A stretch of DNA of 64,000 nucleotides from Eupeodes corollae. Lineage: Eukaryota > Arthropoda > Insecta > Diptera > Syrphidae. The stretch spans positions 116,905,575-116,969,574 of the forward strand of contig NC_079149.1 in assembly GCF_945859685.1 (NCBI RefSeq), in the 5' to 3' direction. The position numbers and the translations under genes were made by a program. The stretch's first letter is position 1. Every line of letters begins with the position of its first letter. Below the pieces are notes generated by a model. The model worked only from the letters and a program-made list of their open reading frames with translations. It was not told the DNA's origin and made no database searches. Shown piece by piece: positions 12,536 through 25,372 of this stretch.

Positions 12536-13190
12536 TAGTTGCGTCCTATCAACACCATCATCATCATCATCATCGTATCATTCGAACAACAACGGTACAA
12601 GAATAGAAACAACAACAATGGCTACCGGAAATGGCATTCATTACATAAAACATTCAACACTTTAATGGCGTATAACGAGATTGACATCTATTTACAAAAT
12701 TCCAACAATATTCTTCTTTCCCTCAACACCCACCGCCAACCCTCAATATACAGCATATCCAATCCGCATACATTTATACACACAAACATACCAAGCCGAC
12801 ATAAAGGACGACGAAAAATCTTCACCGTTAATGTAATTTTATCGACGCCTTCAATTACGATATATACCTTCTGGTGTCTCTGTATACTGTAAAGTGGGTT
12901 TTTGGTAAAGGGGGTTTCAGTTAGAGTATGAAGGGGTTTTGACGAGATATTTTTTTAAATTTGTAATCACCACCACCAGTGCTGCCGTCATCGTTGCTGC
13001 CGCCACCCAAGAACAAGCCCATTTCCATCATCATTTTATAGCGCCGAAAGGAAAATGTCACGTTTATTGATTGATTTTGTAAGCAATACCATCAATTTCA
13101 GAAGTTTCCGGTAAAAGTTTCTCGGAATTCCTTATTTACAAAAAAAAAGTATTAAAAAGAATACTGATGCAGAGGAGATGGTGGAAAGGC
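12536..13190. other. Island with CAT trinucleotide run
   Basis: A (CAT) run occupies 12,555-12,573, followed by AACAAC-rich sequence and a CCACCACCAGTGCTGCCG block near 12,970. The open frame across 12,539-12,889 is driven by the trinucleotide run (poly-Ile) and low-complexity Asn/Thr. No gene is supported. Confidence 0.45.
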
Positions 13191-13871
13191 GGCTTCCTAA
13201 TTTTGTATTTTCTTTAGAAAAGTTGATGTTCTTTTTGGCAACTAGATAGACGCATTAATACGCTTTAAGAATCCTGAAGGCCTTACATATCTGACTTCAA
13301 AAGAAGAAGACTGACAACCTATTTTCTGATAGATGCAACTGAACCCAACCAGCGAAGCCACATGAACCAAACATAACATAGTCACTAGTTTTGACACTTC
13401 ACCCACTTGATCTCAACAAAATGGTATCACTTTAGATGTGACTATTAAATTTTGAATGAAATGTCAGTTGGTGATTTAAGAACGCGTGCTGTTGTTGTGG
13501 TTTTGACAGTTAACATGTTAAATGTTTTTGATTAGGAACTAAGCATTTAAATTACTTTTGTTTTAAATACGAGATGTCAAACTCTAAATCATTATGATCG
13601 TTTTTTCTTTCGTTTAATAGAAGTTTTGTGGAAAAAACAATTATTCTAAATTTGCCTTAAAAAGTCAAAATTATTAAACTTCGCAATCGAAATCTTGGAT
13701 CTGAAAGTGGATACAGCTTTACTTCAAGGGAGAATTTTATTAATTTGTCAACGATTGCATTGGTCAACAAAATAAAGTTTCTTTTTTTCAACACAAACCA
13801 AACGATACTTTTTCTAAGGAATTTTTTGTTTGTACGAATTGGAAGTCATTTTTTTCACATATATCCCTCTA
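13191..13871. other. Non-coding spacer
   Basis: Mixed to AT-rich sequence directly upstream of transposon copy B. Nothing recognised. Confidence 0.5.
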
Positions 13872-14458
13872 CAAAAAAAAAGAGGTTTAGATGCGACCTA
13901 CACCAATAACTTCCCATCCCGTCTATCGATTTGTCTTGCTTAAAAATTTGTAGGGTTGGGTTACAAAAGTTGTTAGTTGAATTATCCTTAAAAATTTTTA
14001 AATTACCAACAATATTTTTCATCTAGTTATGTTAAAAACTATTGAATATCGAAAACAATATTTTCTGTGAAATAAAATTAGTTTGAGACAATATTTTTAA
14101 TTTTTGAAAATCTATTTGTGTCTAAAGTAAATTTTTACCAAGTTTTAGTATTGTTTTCTTTTGATAAGTTTTTATTTTTTGTAAAAAAAATTAATATTTT
14201 TTACAAAACAAAAGTATTTTGAAGCCCATATCTCCAAGTTTCGAAAAGATATTTTTAGTCGAAAATCAGTTTTTACCAACTTTTATTAATAAAAAATCAA
14301 AAAACTCTTGAGAGCCCTTTCTGCATCTTTCTGTATTATTATCTGTATAAAAAAGTCGCGAACGTGCTTACAGACGCACGCACAGGGACCTCGAGCAATG
14401 TCAAAGTTTTCAATTTGATAAATCGGACCCATTACAATAACTTCATATGAAAAGTAAA
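13872..14458 (+). mobile_element. Helentron-like non-autonomous element, copy B
   Basis: Opens with AAAAAAGAGGTTTAGATGCG and ATAACTTCCCATCCCG, continues with ATCGATTTGTCTTGCTT, has one to two core units (GAATATCGAAAACAATATTT), then the 3' block GAGAGCCCTTTCTGCATC and ends with a decayed hairpin (ATAACTTCATATGAAAAGTA). About 590 bp, non-coding. Confidence 0.75.
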
Positions 14459-15690
14459 TAATACACTGTAGCGAAAAACAAAAACAAAATATTGTACAAT
14501 TACCTTACAAATCTTTATCTTCTGGCTACAGTTTAAATCACTTTAGTATGTCAAAAGTTGAAAACCCTCGAATATAATTTATTTCTAGTTTTGAATACTT
14601 CGCTTTATACTCAATTTTCGGAACTGATTTTCAATCCGAACTACGCCTCAAGCTATAAGCTCAAATTCAGGAGAAAACGGGTTTTAAGTTATTTTTTTTT
14701 ATTTTTTTCAATATGTTTAAAAAACAACTTGATGTTTCAGTAAATCTTTTAAGGTTTATTTTAGGAAAATGAAGACTTAGATACAATTTATTGGGATTTT
14801 TTTATAAATAAATAAGATACTGAAAATATTTAAACGAAACATTGAAGTGGAAAAATATCAGGAATTAAAAAAAACAACGTCCCAGCCTTAAAAACACTAA
14901 TATAAATAAATTTTCTGATTACATGCATCAAACAATTTATCGCTGTTTTTTCAAGGACTTTTCACACAAACAAATAGGGATAACTTCGTTTTTTTTATCT
15001 TTGTATACACGTTTTGAAAGTTTGAACACACATTAAAAATGCGACATTTTAAGTTAAATTTTATTCTCATTGTTTCAATTCTTTCAATTGTCACTAAAAT
15101 GTATGTTGCTCGAGATAAGTTGTATGTATATATTCAATAGTCGTTTCCGTAGTTCATGTAAATAGAGTTGTATGTATAAGTTTCGCTCCCCAACAATGTT
15201 CTTCATTGGTCGATTGGAAAGCCTTAAAATTTGAACTCTCAGAAATATTAAGTAACTAAGCCTCAACTCAGACTCCAAAACAGTTCAGATTTTCAGGGCT
15301 CCTTTTTAACTTAAGCTTATCAAGTAAAAGCTCATATAAAATTTATTAAGGTGTGATTTATTGACAACGGTACCTAATTAAGTTTTATTGGATACCAATA
15401 CTTTCGCTTTTATACCTGTGATGATTTATTGTTAAAGTTTGCCAAATTGCTTTTGTCAAATTGACCACTGACCATGATCCAAGAATAAAAAAAAACTAAT
15501 GTATGTGTGTGTGCTCAAAAGATTCCTTTTTATTTTTATTTTTGTGTGCAGTAATTTTCCATATAATCGTCCATCAGTTATTTTTTTTATCATTATATAT
15601 TTTTTTTTCAAACCACGACAAAGTTGGGTCATCTTTCACTTAAATATAGAAAGATGACACTCTCCCATTGATGAAAAAATGGTTTACGAT
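14459..15690. other. AT-rich non-coding stretch with one hairpin
   Basis: Mostly featureless. At 15,628-15,658 a perfect 10-bp stem (GTCATCTTTC / GAAAGATGAC) encloses an 11-nt AT-rich loop. No flanking T-run or precursor-length extension suggests a microRNA. Confidence 0.5.
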
Positions 15691-17397
15691 CCAATTGCCA
15701 GAACATAAACATTTCACAAAATAATAAATATCCTCGAGATACGATCAGCAGACGACATAGACATGCAGCACCACATCATTTCAAAAACATAAAGCACCAT
15801 GTGGACGTGGAGTAAAAGAGGACGTCGAGAAGAAGGCGCAAGGCAGTAGGGGGCCCGAGTTGTTGGTATAGGTAGTTCTGTTTGCAAACAAGGATATGAT
15901 ACCGGTTCTGCCATGATGATTCTGTTTTTGTTTTATATTTTTTGTACTTTAGAAATGTTTTATGGGAATAAAGGACCTCTTTTTTATTTTCCTCTCTTTT
16001 TAGTATGTTTATTTTGGTTTTCATTCTCACATCAACCACGTTCTTTGTGCATAAATATTTCGATTTTGCTTCTCATAACCAGGAAAACTGAACTCAACTG
16101 TGTGATGTGATGTGACTACGACGACTATACGACAACGACGAGGCGACGTCGAGGACGATGATGATGATAATGATGATGACGACGACGACGACGACGACGA
16201 TATTTATTCGATACTGGCACACTGGCTATACTATAGCGCAAAATGATGGGAGTACAAGGATATCACAGTTTGTTTGTGTATTTTTATTTTGATTTTTTTG
16301 GACTGAAGAATAAGCGAGGACGAGCAAGCTCACATGTGAAAAATGTGATCTGATTATTTATTTGCGGTCATGCGGGGATGGTGTAAACTGTGCCTAAATG
16401 GCCAAGTATCCAATTTAAAAATTAATGCCGCTGGTAACGGAATGAAAACCCTAAGTATAAAGCTATAGCTTACATAGGCACCTTACAAACTTTTACCACA
16501 TCTACCATATACTTATGTGTATGTATGAAAACATTCATTGAATGGATGTATTATTATTATATGGTTCATAAGTATGTATAGTATAGGTATAGGACGACGA
16601 TGTTATTTGTGCAGCATTTGGCCGAGATGAATGGGGGTTGTGGGTTAACTATAAATTATTATGGATTCCATGTCAAGATATGAGACCGTTATACAAATGA
16701 GCAGTGGATGCTTTGTAAACTCGTACCACCACCAACCTAGGACTACGGAGAACGGTACTAGGAAGGAACGTAGAGTAAAAAGGGATATTTATGTGTATAT
16801 AGGGTGTGTGATAAGTAGGTGTGCTGATGTTCCTGTTTTATGTACAAAAACCAGCTCTAAGGAGGCTTAAATCTATGATAGAGATGTTGATGTTTTACAG
16901 TTTTCTTCTTGTAGCATATATGTACCTTTAGAAAGGTTAGGAAGGTACTTTACCTACTAATATGTTGTATTAGGGAACGGGCTGTTGTTATTGTTATTAT
17001 TATTGAAGATTTTCATTTTTTTTGTTGTTGTTGTTATTTCGTTTAAGTTATTCTATGAGAAGACAACATAAACATGGGATTTTCTGTTTGATGATGGCCT
17101 TTTTCTTTATAAGAAGAGCAATTTAAAATTATTAGTGATATATGCTCGATGAGATAAAAGAGGGTCGAATGTTTGGATCCTTTATTTTTTTTTTTTTAAT
17201 TTTTTTGTTGCAGAGGACCTATTATTGAAGAGAGAAATTTATTGAGGTGAGTTTATATATCTATGACTTGACTTTAGGTAAATACAAATAGATAGGGAAC
17301 GGTGGTACTGTGAATTATATGTTGGACCTATATATGTTGCTCTACTTGTAAATGAAAATTGAAAAATAAGGTTCTGATGAAAATGTTATCATCATAT
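15691..17397. other. GC-richer island with GAC/GAT trinucleotide repeats
   Basis: A GAC/GAT/GAN run spans about 16,120-16,203, including eight or so consecutive GAC units. Around it are TATAGGTATAGG-type words and ATTATTATTATT near 16,550. A short acceptor-like and donor-like pair at 17,213/17,246 (TTGCAG ... GAG/GTGAGT) would bound only 33 nt and is not called an exon. No ORF is credible. Confidence 0.45.
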
Positions 17398-18055
17398 GAT
17401 TGAACCAGGGTCGGATTAAGGGGCTCCCACAATAAATACTTCGGAACATTTTTGTTTCAAATTCCAACTAATAAACACTAGTAAACATCTTTTCCTTTGA
17501 TATGTATTTTTGTTGCTCTTTTACCTTTACCTACAGCCTACAGTACTTTGTACATACATGCATGATAATTTAATTATATTAATCTTTATTAACAGAAATC
17601 TTGATCTATATTTGATCACTGCAATCAAGCAATCAGTGAAATATCAAAGTCTCAAATGGCCCTGATATGAAGCACTTCCAATTCACTACCCATCTTGAGG
17701 AAGTACTCCAATCGGTTAGTGGCTGAGTGGCGTGGTACTTGCCCGCAACCTCGGAGATTGGGTATTCGATTAGTTGTCGGCTGTTCAATTCTATGATATC
17801 GTGCAGAATTTGTACACGTTTTTCACACCCAATACAGAGCGGTACCGAATTCTGATTGAGAAATTTCGTTAGCCCTACAATTTAATTTTTTATAATTCTT
17901 TTTTTCGTTTATGTTTATGTTTATATGTGTTTTTTCAATACTAAAGGAATCTACTTGGTTTCACAATAAATTATTTAAAAAAATTGGGCTAGGGGTCTTC
18001 CGCTTATTTATTGCCCCGAGGCCTCTGAACCTCTAAATCCGGCCCTGGATTGTAC
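17398..18055. mobile_element. hAT-like miniature element with target duplication
   Basis: The element spans 17,406-18,047 (642 bp). Its ends are inverted: CAGGGTCGGATTAAGGGG at the left, and on the other strand CAGGGCCGGATTTAGAGG at the right. It is flanked by 8-bp direct repeats, GATTGAAC (17,398-17,405) and GATTGTAC (18,048-18,055), seven of eight identical. Inverted CAGRG-type ends with an 8-bp duplication are diagnostic of hAT-superfamily transposition. There is no transposase, so it is non-autonomous. A pol III promoter-like unit lies inside it. Confidence 0.85.
17700..17925 (+). mobile_element. tRNA-derived SINE-like unit nested in the hAT element
   Basis: TGGCTGAGTGGCG at 17,720-17,732 fits a pol III A box (TRGCNNAGYNGG), and GGTATTCGATTAG at 17,761-17,773 resembles a B box (GGTTCGANTCC) with one extra base. 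The spacing of about 30 bases is typical of tRNA genes and tRNA-derived SINEs. The cloverleaf is not convincing enough for a functional tRNA. It is either a SINE inserted in the hAT element or an ancestral part of it. The 3' limit is a guess. Confidence 0.5.
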
Positions 18056-18740
18056 CCTACCTATTTTAATAGTGTAGACTAATTGTTATCTGGAACATGA
18101 AATTTAAGAAAAGTGAAAGTTTAGGCATCTTAGAAAAATACAGTATATAAACAAACATGGAGAAACTATTTTAACCTTGCGCAATATTTTTTTTTTAATT
18201 GTTTCTGTTATATCTTATCTTCTATTTTAAAGATGTTCAAATTGGACTTCTATGTCTCTTCATTTAAATAAAAATAAGCAGGGTAGTAAGTAAGACAATA
18301 GACACCCTAAATTAGTCCATTGCGAAAATTACCTTTAAGAGAAGTTTTTAACTGATAAACATTTCAGTGGCCAGTTTGCATCACATCCAAATAAGATGCC
18401 TGCAAAGATCGGTTGACCCTGTATTTAAAGAATTTTATAAGACCATTAAATACTTCCTCACTTAAATAAGATGTGAACTTTATTTTTAAACATAGAATCA
18501 TGTTTCATTTATTAAGATCAATTTCTATAATTAGTAACTAATTATATTACTCTATAATTGTTTCCTATATACTTGTGCACTTAAAAGTATAAATATCAAA
18601 ATAAATATATAAATAGCTTCCTATACCTACTTACCTCTAATTTAATATCATCAAAGCCATTCTCTATGAAACCAATCATTTATTTCAAATGTCCTGTATT
18701 ATTGAAATAGCACATCAATTTGATATCTAAATTGACAACC
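18056..18740. other. AT-rich non-coding stretch
   Basis: No gene, repeat arm or RNA recognised. Confidence 0.55.
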
Positions 18741-19680
18741 ACAATCTATGTCATTATTAGAAGCCATGAATGTCGAAATGATAGTGTCCGCTTGTTTCCT
18801 CGCCCGCTACTGTTGTTCTGGCTCCTTTTCTTCTTCTCACTATCCCTTTATCTATCTCCTATCTTTGTCATTTCTCTTGCAACTCACTTTAAATGACATG
18901 TTTCGTCTATTTAGAAGCATTCTAAACAACAAACAATATTTATTATCCTCGAACAGACACATATACAGAAAATATACACAATATAGATACATATATGTTT
19001 AATATACAATACCCGAGTGTATCGCTTACAAGCGCTCCATTCCGCATATACAGAGTAGTAGCATCTCTTAGCTACTTCAAGATGAAGATGACGACAACGA
19101 TGACGATGTCAACAATCCACTACGTTCAACCAAGCAAAAGCAATCCCTCACGATACATAATAGTAAAGTCAGAAAACGGATGAAGGTAACAAAACGGCAC
19201 ACAAGGACAACATAAAGGACGCAAGACGACAACGCCAAAGACAACAACAAAAACAACAACTACAATAACAACGACAACGTTAGCACGAAAACGAAAACGA
19301 CGACGATGGAGACAGAGTAGAGGGGAAGACGACTTACCTACAAGAGTAGTGTACTACTTCTACTTGAGGCTGTCATCTATCTCTCTACGGGCATCCTGTC
19401 GCCTGTCGCTGCTGTTCGGTTGTGCTATACTATTTCAAGTGGGTTGCATTATTAAATGATCTCTCTGTATCTTATCCTTCAAGTGTACCTCCAACCAAAC
19501 GCCCACCCACCCACTCTGTGTATCTAAATCTAATGTCCTCCTCCTCTCTAATCAATATAAATAGATGCGCCTTCATCAATGATGAAAGTTATTGGCATTT
19601 ACTCTTCAAAAGTTTACTTTATTGCAAGAAAACTAACTACCAGTGGTTTTCTTGTCATAAGTAGCAAATTCGTATCATTG
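18741..19680. other. GC-richer island, ACG/AAC repeats
   Basis: Contains GATGAAGATGACGAC-type sequence (19,080-19,110), then AACGACAACG/ACAACAAC sequence (19,220-19,310), and CCCACCCACCCAC near 19,502. Open frames of 60-84 codons here are low-complexity. Possible regulatory DNA. Confidence 0.4.
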
Positions 19681-20699
19681 AACATTTCAACATTCTCTTT
19701 CTTCTTTTATTCGAAGAAATTATTTTAAAATCATCTTTGTTCCCAAGAGATATAACTGCAAAATACATATGACCAAGAAAAACCCTTTCAAAGTTAATAA
19801 AATGGGTACCTTCTTACTTATAATTTATCTAGTTTGTATTTCGAATCGTTTTTAAAATTTGCAAAGAAACGTTTTCAACTTTACTCAAAAGAAGTTTAAA
19901 CAAAAATGCAAGGAAATTCAAGAAATAAGGTGAATTTTTTCAATATAATAATTTTTCTAAGCAAATCACAATAAAGCTAATTATGTTAGTAGAATTTTCT
20001 ATGAATTACTTAGATAAATATTTGTCTGTTTATTAACGTTTAGTTATTCAAGTACAATTTTTGAATTTGTTTTCAAGTAAACAAAAGATACAACTTTCCA
20101 AACTTTTTTGTATCAATTAACAAAATTAAATAGCTTAGTTTTTTCCTCAAAAATGGCCCAGATTTTATAGAAACATTATATAAAAATATATGTTTGTATT
20201 ATTTTAGAATGCTACTCGCCTTAGAACCATTGTTTTGAACCAATGTGAATAATTTTTTTTTCAGAACAAGACAATTTATTAAATTTTGAAATCTCATAAA
20301 AAGGTCAAAACATACTTTCCAATGAAATTCAAAAATAATACGTACATATATTTATAAGCACTTAATAACTGCATATCAGGAAAGTTTGAAGTTGAATTAA
20401 AAAACAAAAAATTCAAAATAAAAATTTAACATATTAATGACTTTTGATAAATTTATTGGAAGTTTAATTTTTGAAGATCAACCTATTTTGCAGGCATATT
20501 TTAAAATATTTTAGTAATATTTTCAAACATTTTTTTTCAATTTTAGTATTCCTTTGAAGATCTTTTTATTTGTAAAAAATGACCGTTTTGGTTTTAAAAT
20601 CAAGATCAAGATCTTCTTTTTCAATTCTTTTTCAGACATAAAAATTTTTAACATAACTCTTGAATTGATTCATAAATATATTAATTATTGCAGCTTTAT
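19681..20699. other. AT-rich non-coding stretch
   Basis: Dense A/T homopolymers; nothing recognised. Confidence 0.55.
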
Positions 20700-20985
20700 A
20701 TTTTCTCCCTTGAGATTTCCAGACCCGTACTTAAAATCCATGACCTATTTTCTTTTTCAAAATCTACCTGGAAATTTCAAGATTTCCCTTCAAGTCTCCA
20801 GGCGTTCTCTTGAAATCTTCAGATGTACCATGAAATGTCCAGGCTTCCCTTGAAATCTCCCTTGTCCTGCCTTAATTTTTCAAGTACCACCTTGAATTAT
20901 CCCAAACCTCCTTGATATTTCTTAACCTTCCTTGAAATTTCAGACCTCCCTTGGTTTTTAAAGACCTATCTTAAAATTTTAACGC
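20700..20985. repeat. Degenerate ~20-bp minisatellite
   Basis: About ten imperfect units of 19-22 bp with the consensus CCTTGAAATYTCCAGNCNT can be read in series: for example CCCTTGAAATCTCCC, CTCTTGAAATCTTCAGATG, CCATGAAATGTCCAGGC, CCTTGATATTTCTTAACCT, CCTTGAAATTTCAGACCT. The centre (20,780-20,950) is clearest and both edges fade. An open frame of 99 codons overlapping it is a by-product of the repeat. Confidence 0.75.
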
Positions 20986-22140
20986 AATGCATTTAAAAAT
21001 TAACACTGCTTTTAGTATAATTTTATTTTATTTTACAACTTTGAATACAAATTTTAAAAAATTATACTCACTAAAAACCTCCACTGCAAAAATTCACCTC
21101 ATACATGAAAATGTTTTTGTTAAAGAATTATTATTAAAAAGCCCTTAGTCCATGGCAAAATGATGAGAAGTGGAGAGGTGGCTAATTGTATTTCGTTTTT
21201 ACTCTGCAATGCTATACAAGTATGATGGGCTACATGTACATATAGGCAAAAAGAAGTGTGGAATGATTATTATTTTTCTACAGTGGGTCATGAACTGTAC
21301 TGAATTTTAAACAAAGACTGAAAGAAAGAAAAGCAAGAATACCTACTTCATTCATATTCTCGTCATCATTATATAGTCATTGTCGCTGTCTCACTCACAC
21401 CTGGGATATGGAACTTGAGTTGAGGCTTGAGGTTGGTTTCAACCAGCCATACACCATCTGGCAGGAGCAAAAAACAACACCAAGCAATATTCATCACAGC
21501 ACCAAACCACCTATAGGTAAGGTAGGGAAGGAGCAATTTAAAACAATAAAATTTAAGACTCGTTTCGGTGTGCTCAGCTTTTGTTACGGACACCAGTCAG
21601 GACAGGAACGACTCATCAGGACTGCTTGGTGCCGTGTGCTCCTGCTCTGTACTCTGATGTGCTGGTGCTCCATCTCTATTGCCAAACAGGTCACGTACAG
21701 GGGTGAAGTTGTTGTCCGCTTTGCTGCCTGCCTGACTGGGACTGCCTGCCTTCAACCTGCCACCCTTTTGCTGAGTTACTAAGTGAGTGAGTGAGTGGTA
21801 GACCTTAACTATTGTTGGCCTGGATTTCTTATTACCTTACAGAGTTTAGAGTTTAACTTGGTAGACGGTCTGTCGGTGTTTTTTTAGAAGGAGGGCTTGG
21901 GGGTGGGTTGGGAAAGTGTAACTAGCATTAGGTAGGGAAGCTAATCTTTTGTGTGTTATTGGCATGTTTGGTTCTTGCAACTGTAATAATTTTGCTGCAG
22001 GTGCTTGCAGTTTTTTTTCTGTTTTTATTTTTTTTCATAGGAGTTCTTAAATGTATAATACCGTTTTAAGGCTGTTAATTGGGTGAAGTGGATGCCGGAA
22101 AAGGAAATGAAGAATACTTGTAGTTGAGCATAATGTTCTA
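20986..22140. other. GC-richer island
   Basis: Moderate complexity from about 21,140, including a GTGA tetranucleotide run at 21,782-21,798 and CTGCCTGCCTGACTGGGACTGC near 21,725. The 124-codon plus frame at 21,408-21,779 and its minus-strand counterpart show no domain, and neither has supporting splice sites. Not called as a gene. Confidence 0.4.
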
Positions 22141-24050
22141 TGGATAAAGAGAGTTAAGTAAATGTAGAGAGGAAGTTCACAAGAAAGGGTAATTCCATTA
22201 GACGTTAGAGTAATCTTTTAAAATTATTTTTCAAAATAACATGAAATTGAGGAATACTATGTTAGAAATTATAAAATTGGTCCTTGAAAATAATGAACTT
22301 TGACTTTATAGAAAAGTGTTAAATTCTTTGACTAAGTGCGCTTCTTCATTGGAGCTTCACTGGTCAACAAGATTTTGATCCTGGATATTAAATTGCACTT
22401 TTCTGATGAGTTATTCAAATATGACTTTAAAATAACTCTATCACATCACATTTTAAAAGATGCATTAAAGAATTGATGAGTTAGAAACATTTAAAAGTGA
22501 GATATATATTTGAGGATCAACCTTTAAAAACAAATGTTTGTTTAACAAAAAAAACTCGAGCAATGCATTTGGTGAATTCAAAATAGACCTCATAATATTT
22601 TTAACAAGTCAAGTTTTTGAAAACATACACTTTTGGAAATCTTAAAAATTCCATAACACAAAAAATTGTATTGTATGTATAATTTTGCAAAGCACAAAAG
22701 TGTATCTTCTAGATACTGTTTCTCTCATTAGTTATGTTAGTTTCTTGGACTCTACACAAAGTTTTGAATTTTATATTTTCATTATTTTGAAAAAAACCGT
22801 TATAAGATTGATTTTTGGAGCTGATTTTTAGTTGATTTAGCTATATGTGCCAAAATTTAAAACATTTCCTTCTTTAACAATACGAGTACTTTTCAATATA
22901 TTTCAAAAGTTGGTATTTCAGCTTTGTTCATAAAACTTATTCGTTATCAGAAATAAAAATTACTTTAAAACCATTCCTTACTTTTTGTTTTCAAGAACCA
23001 CTTGAGTACAAATTTCCTAATTTTTGAATTAAAAAATTACTTTTGGAGCTAAATTAAGGTTATGGTCACCAAAAATCAAATTTAACTTTAATTTTGTTTT
23101 TTGGAATTAATGATATTTTAAAAGTTCCTTTCGAGGAATTTTAATACTGAAAATTCGTATTTGTTGTTACAAAATAAAAATTCATAAACTTATCATATGC
23201 TCAACTAACCAACAAACTAACTGGAAAAATCACACAAAGTCTCTTTAGCTTTACAAAACCCACGAAGCATCAAAGACTTACAGAAATCAAAAATGTTATT
23301 TATAAAAGTTTTACCCAAAAAAAAATATTACTTTGGCATAAAAGATTAAATTTATCAAAGAAAAAAAATCTATAAAGTTCCGTAGTACAAAACTAAACTT
23401 GAAATTATTCAATTGAAATGGTTTCCTTTTTTCTGTGTTTTTTTTAACAAAAATAAAAAAGAAAAGAATGAATGAATGCGTAAGAATTGAACTACAAAAA
23501 AGAAACAATCCAAAAATAGGAAAATCTTTCATCTTCAATCTTTGCTAAAAGAAGTATTTTGGTTTTCAGAAAAATGGTAGAGAGTACTATGAATTACATT
23601 ATTTTTGTATGAAACAAAATTCGTTTAAAAAAGATTTGTCCGTTTAGCTTTTATCTTTAAGGCACTCAAAGCCCTGATATTATTTCCCTAAATTTTAATT
23701 TTATTTTATTTAAGTGAACCAAAATGGAGCAAACATCATAAAATTGGTCACACTAGGTTGGAGAGGATCTTAAAAAATAGTTATACATATAATTTTTACA
23801 TTTAAAAAATGTAGCTTAAAACTTTGAAGCTTTGGGGAAACAACCTATCTTCAAATGTGCAAATGTTTTAAACTACACACGAGTGTCAAAGCATTAATTG
23901 CCAGCCAAAATATTTCTACGTTGTTAAATGTTGGTTTTTCGTAAAAAGGTCTATGTCAAAGTGAAGATATATGTAAGTACACAAAGTTTTTAGAACTAAT
24001 TCTATAATCATGAAATAAATGCACAAGCTTTTCATACACTGGAAACTACT
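22141..24050. other. AT-rich non-coding stretch
   Basis: About 1.9 kb of A/T-rich spacer. No credible ORF, repeat end or RNA. Confidence 0.55.
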
Positions 24051-25120
24051 GGTAATTTTTAACCACTGTGGTGACACTATGAAACATACCTTTATATACT
24101 ATGTACACTGGAGACCAAATGAGTATGCTCTGCAAGGCTTTAGCTATAGGGCGAAAGTAAAATTTATATAAGAAAAACAAACACATTACAACGAGAGAGA
24201 TTGTCCGACCGGAAGTGCGAAAATATCGCACCATTTAGTTTATGAGAGTGTGTTTTGCACCAAAGTGGTTTGTATTTATGTATGTATGTATGAATTTAAG
24301 GTAGAGAAGTAGGTACTCGTATTATATTATAGCCCTTGTGATGATGGTTTAGTTTAACACAAAGCGGATCCGGATCCAGATCCGTATAAAGAGTGCAAAG
24401 CACTCTCTCTTTCTCTCTCTTTTTGTGAAACTAAAGTAACAATTTTAAGCATTAAAAGCTTAACGACCACCTTGGGAGCTATAAATTCTTGCAATTAATT
24501 TAATTTATTGTTAATTGCTGGTAACGCATTCTTTTTCTTTAGTTCGTTCATTGTTGTTTTCTTTTTCGTTACTTTTTTTTCATTTTTTCCTTCTTTAGTA
24601 GATTTTAAACGTTAAGGTGTATCTGGTTGATAATTGCGGTGTCGATATACGAGTGTAACGCTTGCGGTAGGTAGGGACCTTTATTTTTATTCCTCTTTAT
24701 TTATTTCTTTGCTTGACCTTAATTTCAAATCAATTACGAGCACGGATTTGAAATTTATGGATTTGAACGAAACAAAAAGCAAAGAGGAACAAAAAATTAA
24801 AGAAAACGGTATTTAATGGATTCTGTGCAATTGGAATGGCATGATGGTAGTCTACCTAACCGGTAAGTGGTAAGTTGTGCTGTGGTTTATCGCTTTTGTG
24901 TGGTTGTGTTAAATTGTTAATCTTTTAAGCAATTTAAATACCATCCTGATGTTCTCACTCCTAAATTAAATTTAATTCAATTCAATTTAAATATAAATAC
25001 AATAGAAGAGAATTTAATTCATGAAAAGTAGTAGTTTCAATGGAGTTGAGAGGAAATTTGTTACAATATTTAGCTTTTATTAGGAGTATAGAAAATAATT
25101 TTAGGCAGTCTGGATGGGCC
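24051..25120. other. GC-richer island
   Basis: Includes three clustered GATCC units (GGATCCGGATCCAGATCC, 24,366-24,383), followed by a CT-rich GAGA-type tract at 24,400-24,420 (CACTCTCTCTTTCTCTCTC), and a GTACTCGTATTA word at 24,312. A donor-like GGTAAGTGGTAAGT at 24,862 has no matching exon. Possible regulatory DNA. Confidence 0.4.
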
Positions 25121-25372
25121 TATTTCGAGCTCTTCCCGCCATTTTATCGTAAGCGACATTTTGAATAAAAAAGACAACTTAATTATTAAAGTTTTCTAGT
25201 AAGACAAAGACTTTTGAAGGCTATTGTCATGCCTTAGCTTAAGCATAATTAATAATTTCCAATGCTAACTATGGTTAAAAGATGTATAAAGGACTAGCAG
25301 TAAGCTTTTGATTTGTCGTTTACGATACAATTTATTCTGTAGCTTACGATAAATTGGCGGAAAGGGTTCGTT
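25121..25372. mobile_element. Fold-back / MITE-like inverted repeat
   Basis: The left arm (about 25,124-25,168) reads TTCCCGCCATTTTATCGTAA GCGAC and TGAATAAA. The right arm (25,330-25,371), read on the minus strand, is TTTCCGCCAATTTATCGTAA GCTACAGAATAAA. The arms of about 40 bp are roughly 85% identical and enclose about 160 bp of AT-rich non-coding sequence. No target duplication could be fixed, so the exact ends and superfamily are unknown. Confidence 0.65.

Noticed and set aside
17195..17250. 33-nt micro-exon between TTGCAG and GTGAGT
   Set aside because: Too short to judge and without a partner exon nearby; signals of this quality occur by chance.
21408..21782. 124-codon plus frame and 74-codon minus frame overlapping it
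   Set aside because: Both are chance frames in a GC-richer island; no domain.
24366..24383. Clustered GGATCC/GATCC units as a special site
   Set aside because: Only three short units; most simply a small simple-sequence tract.
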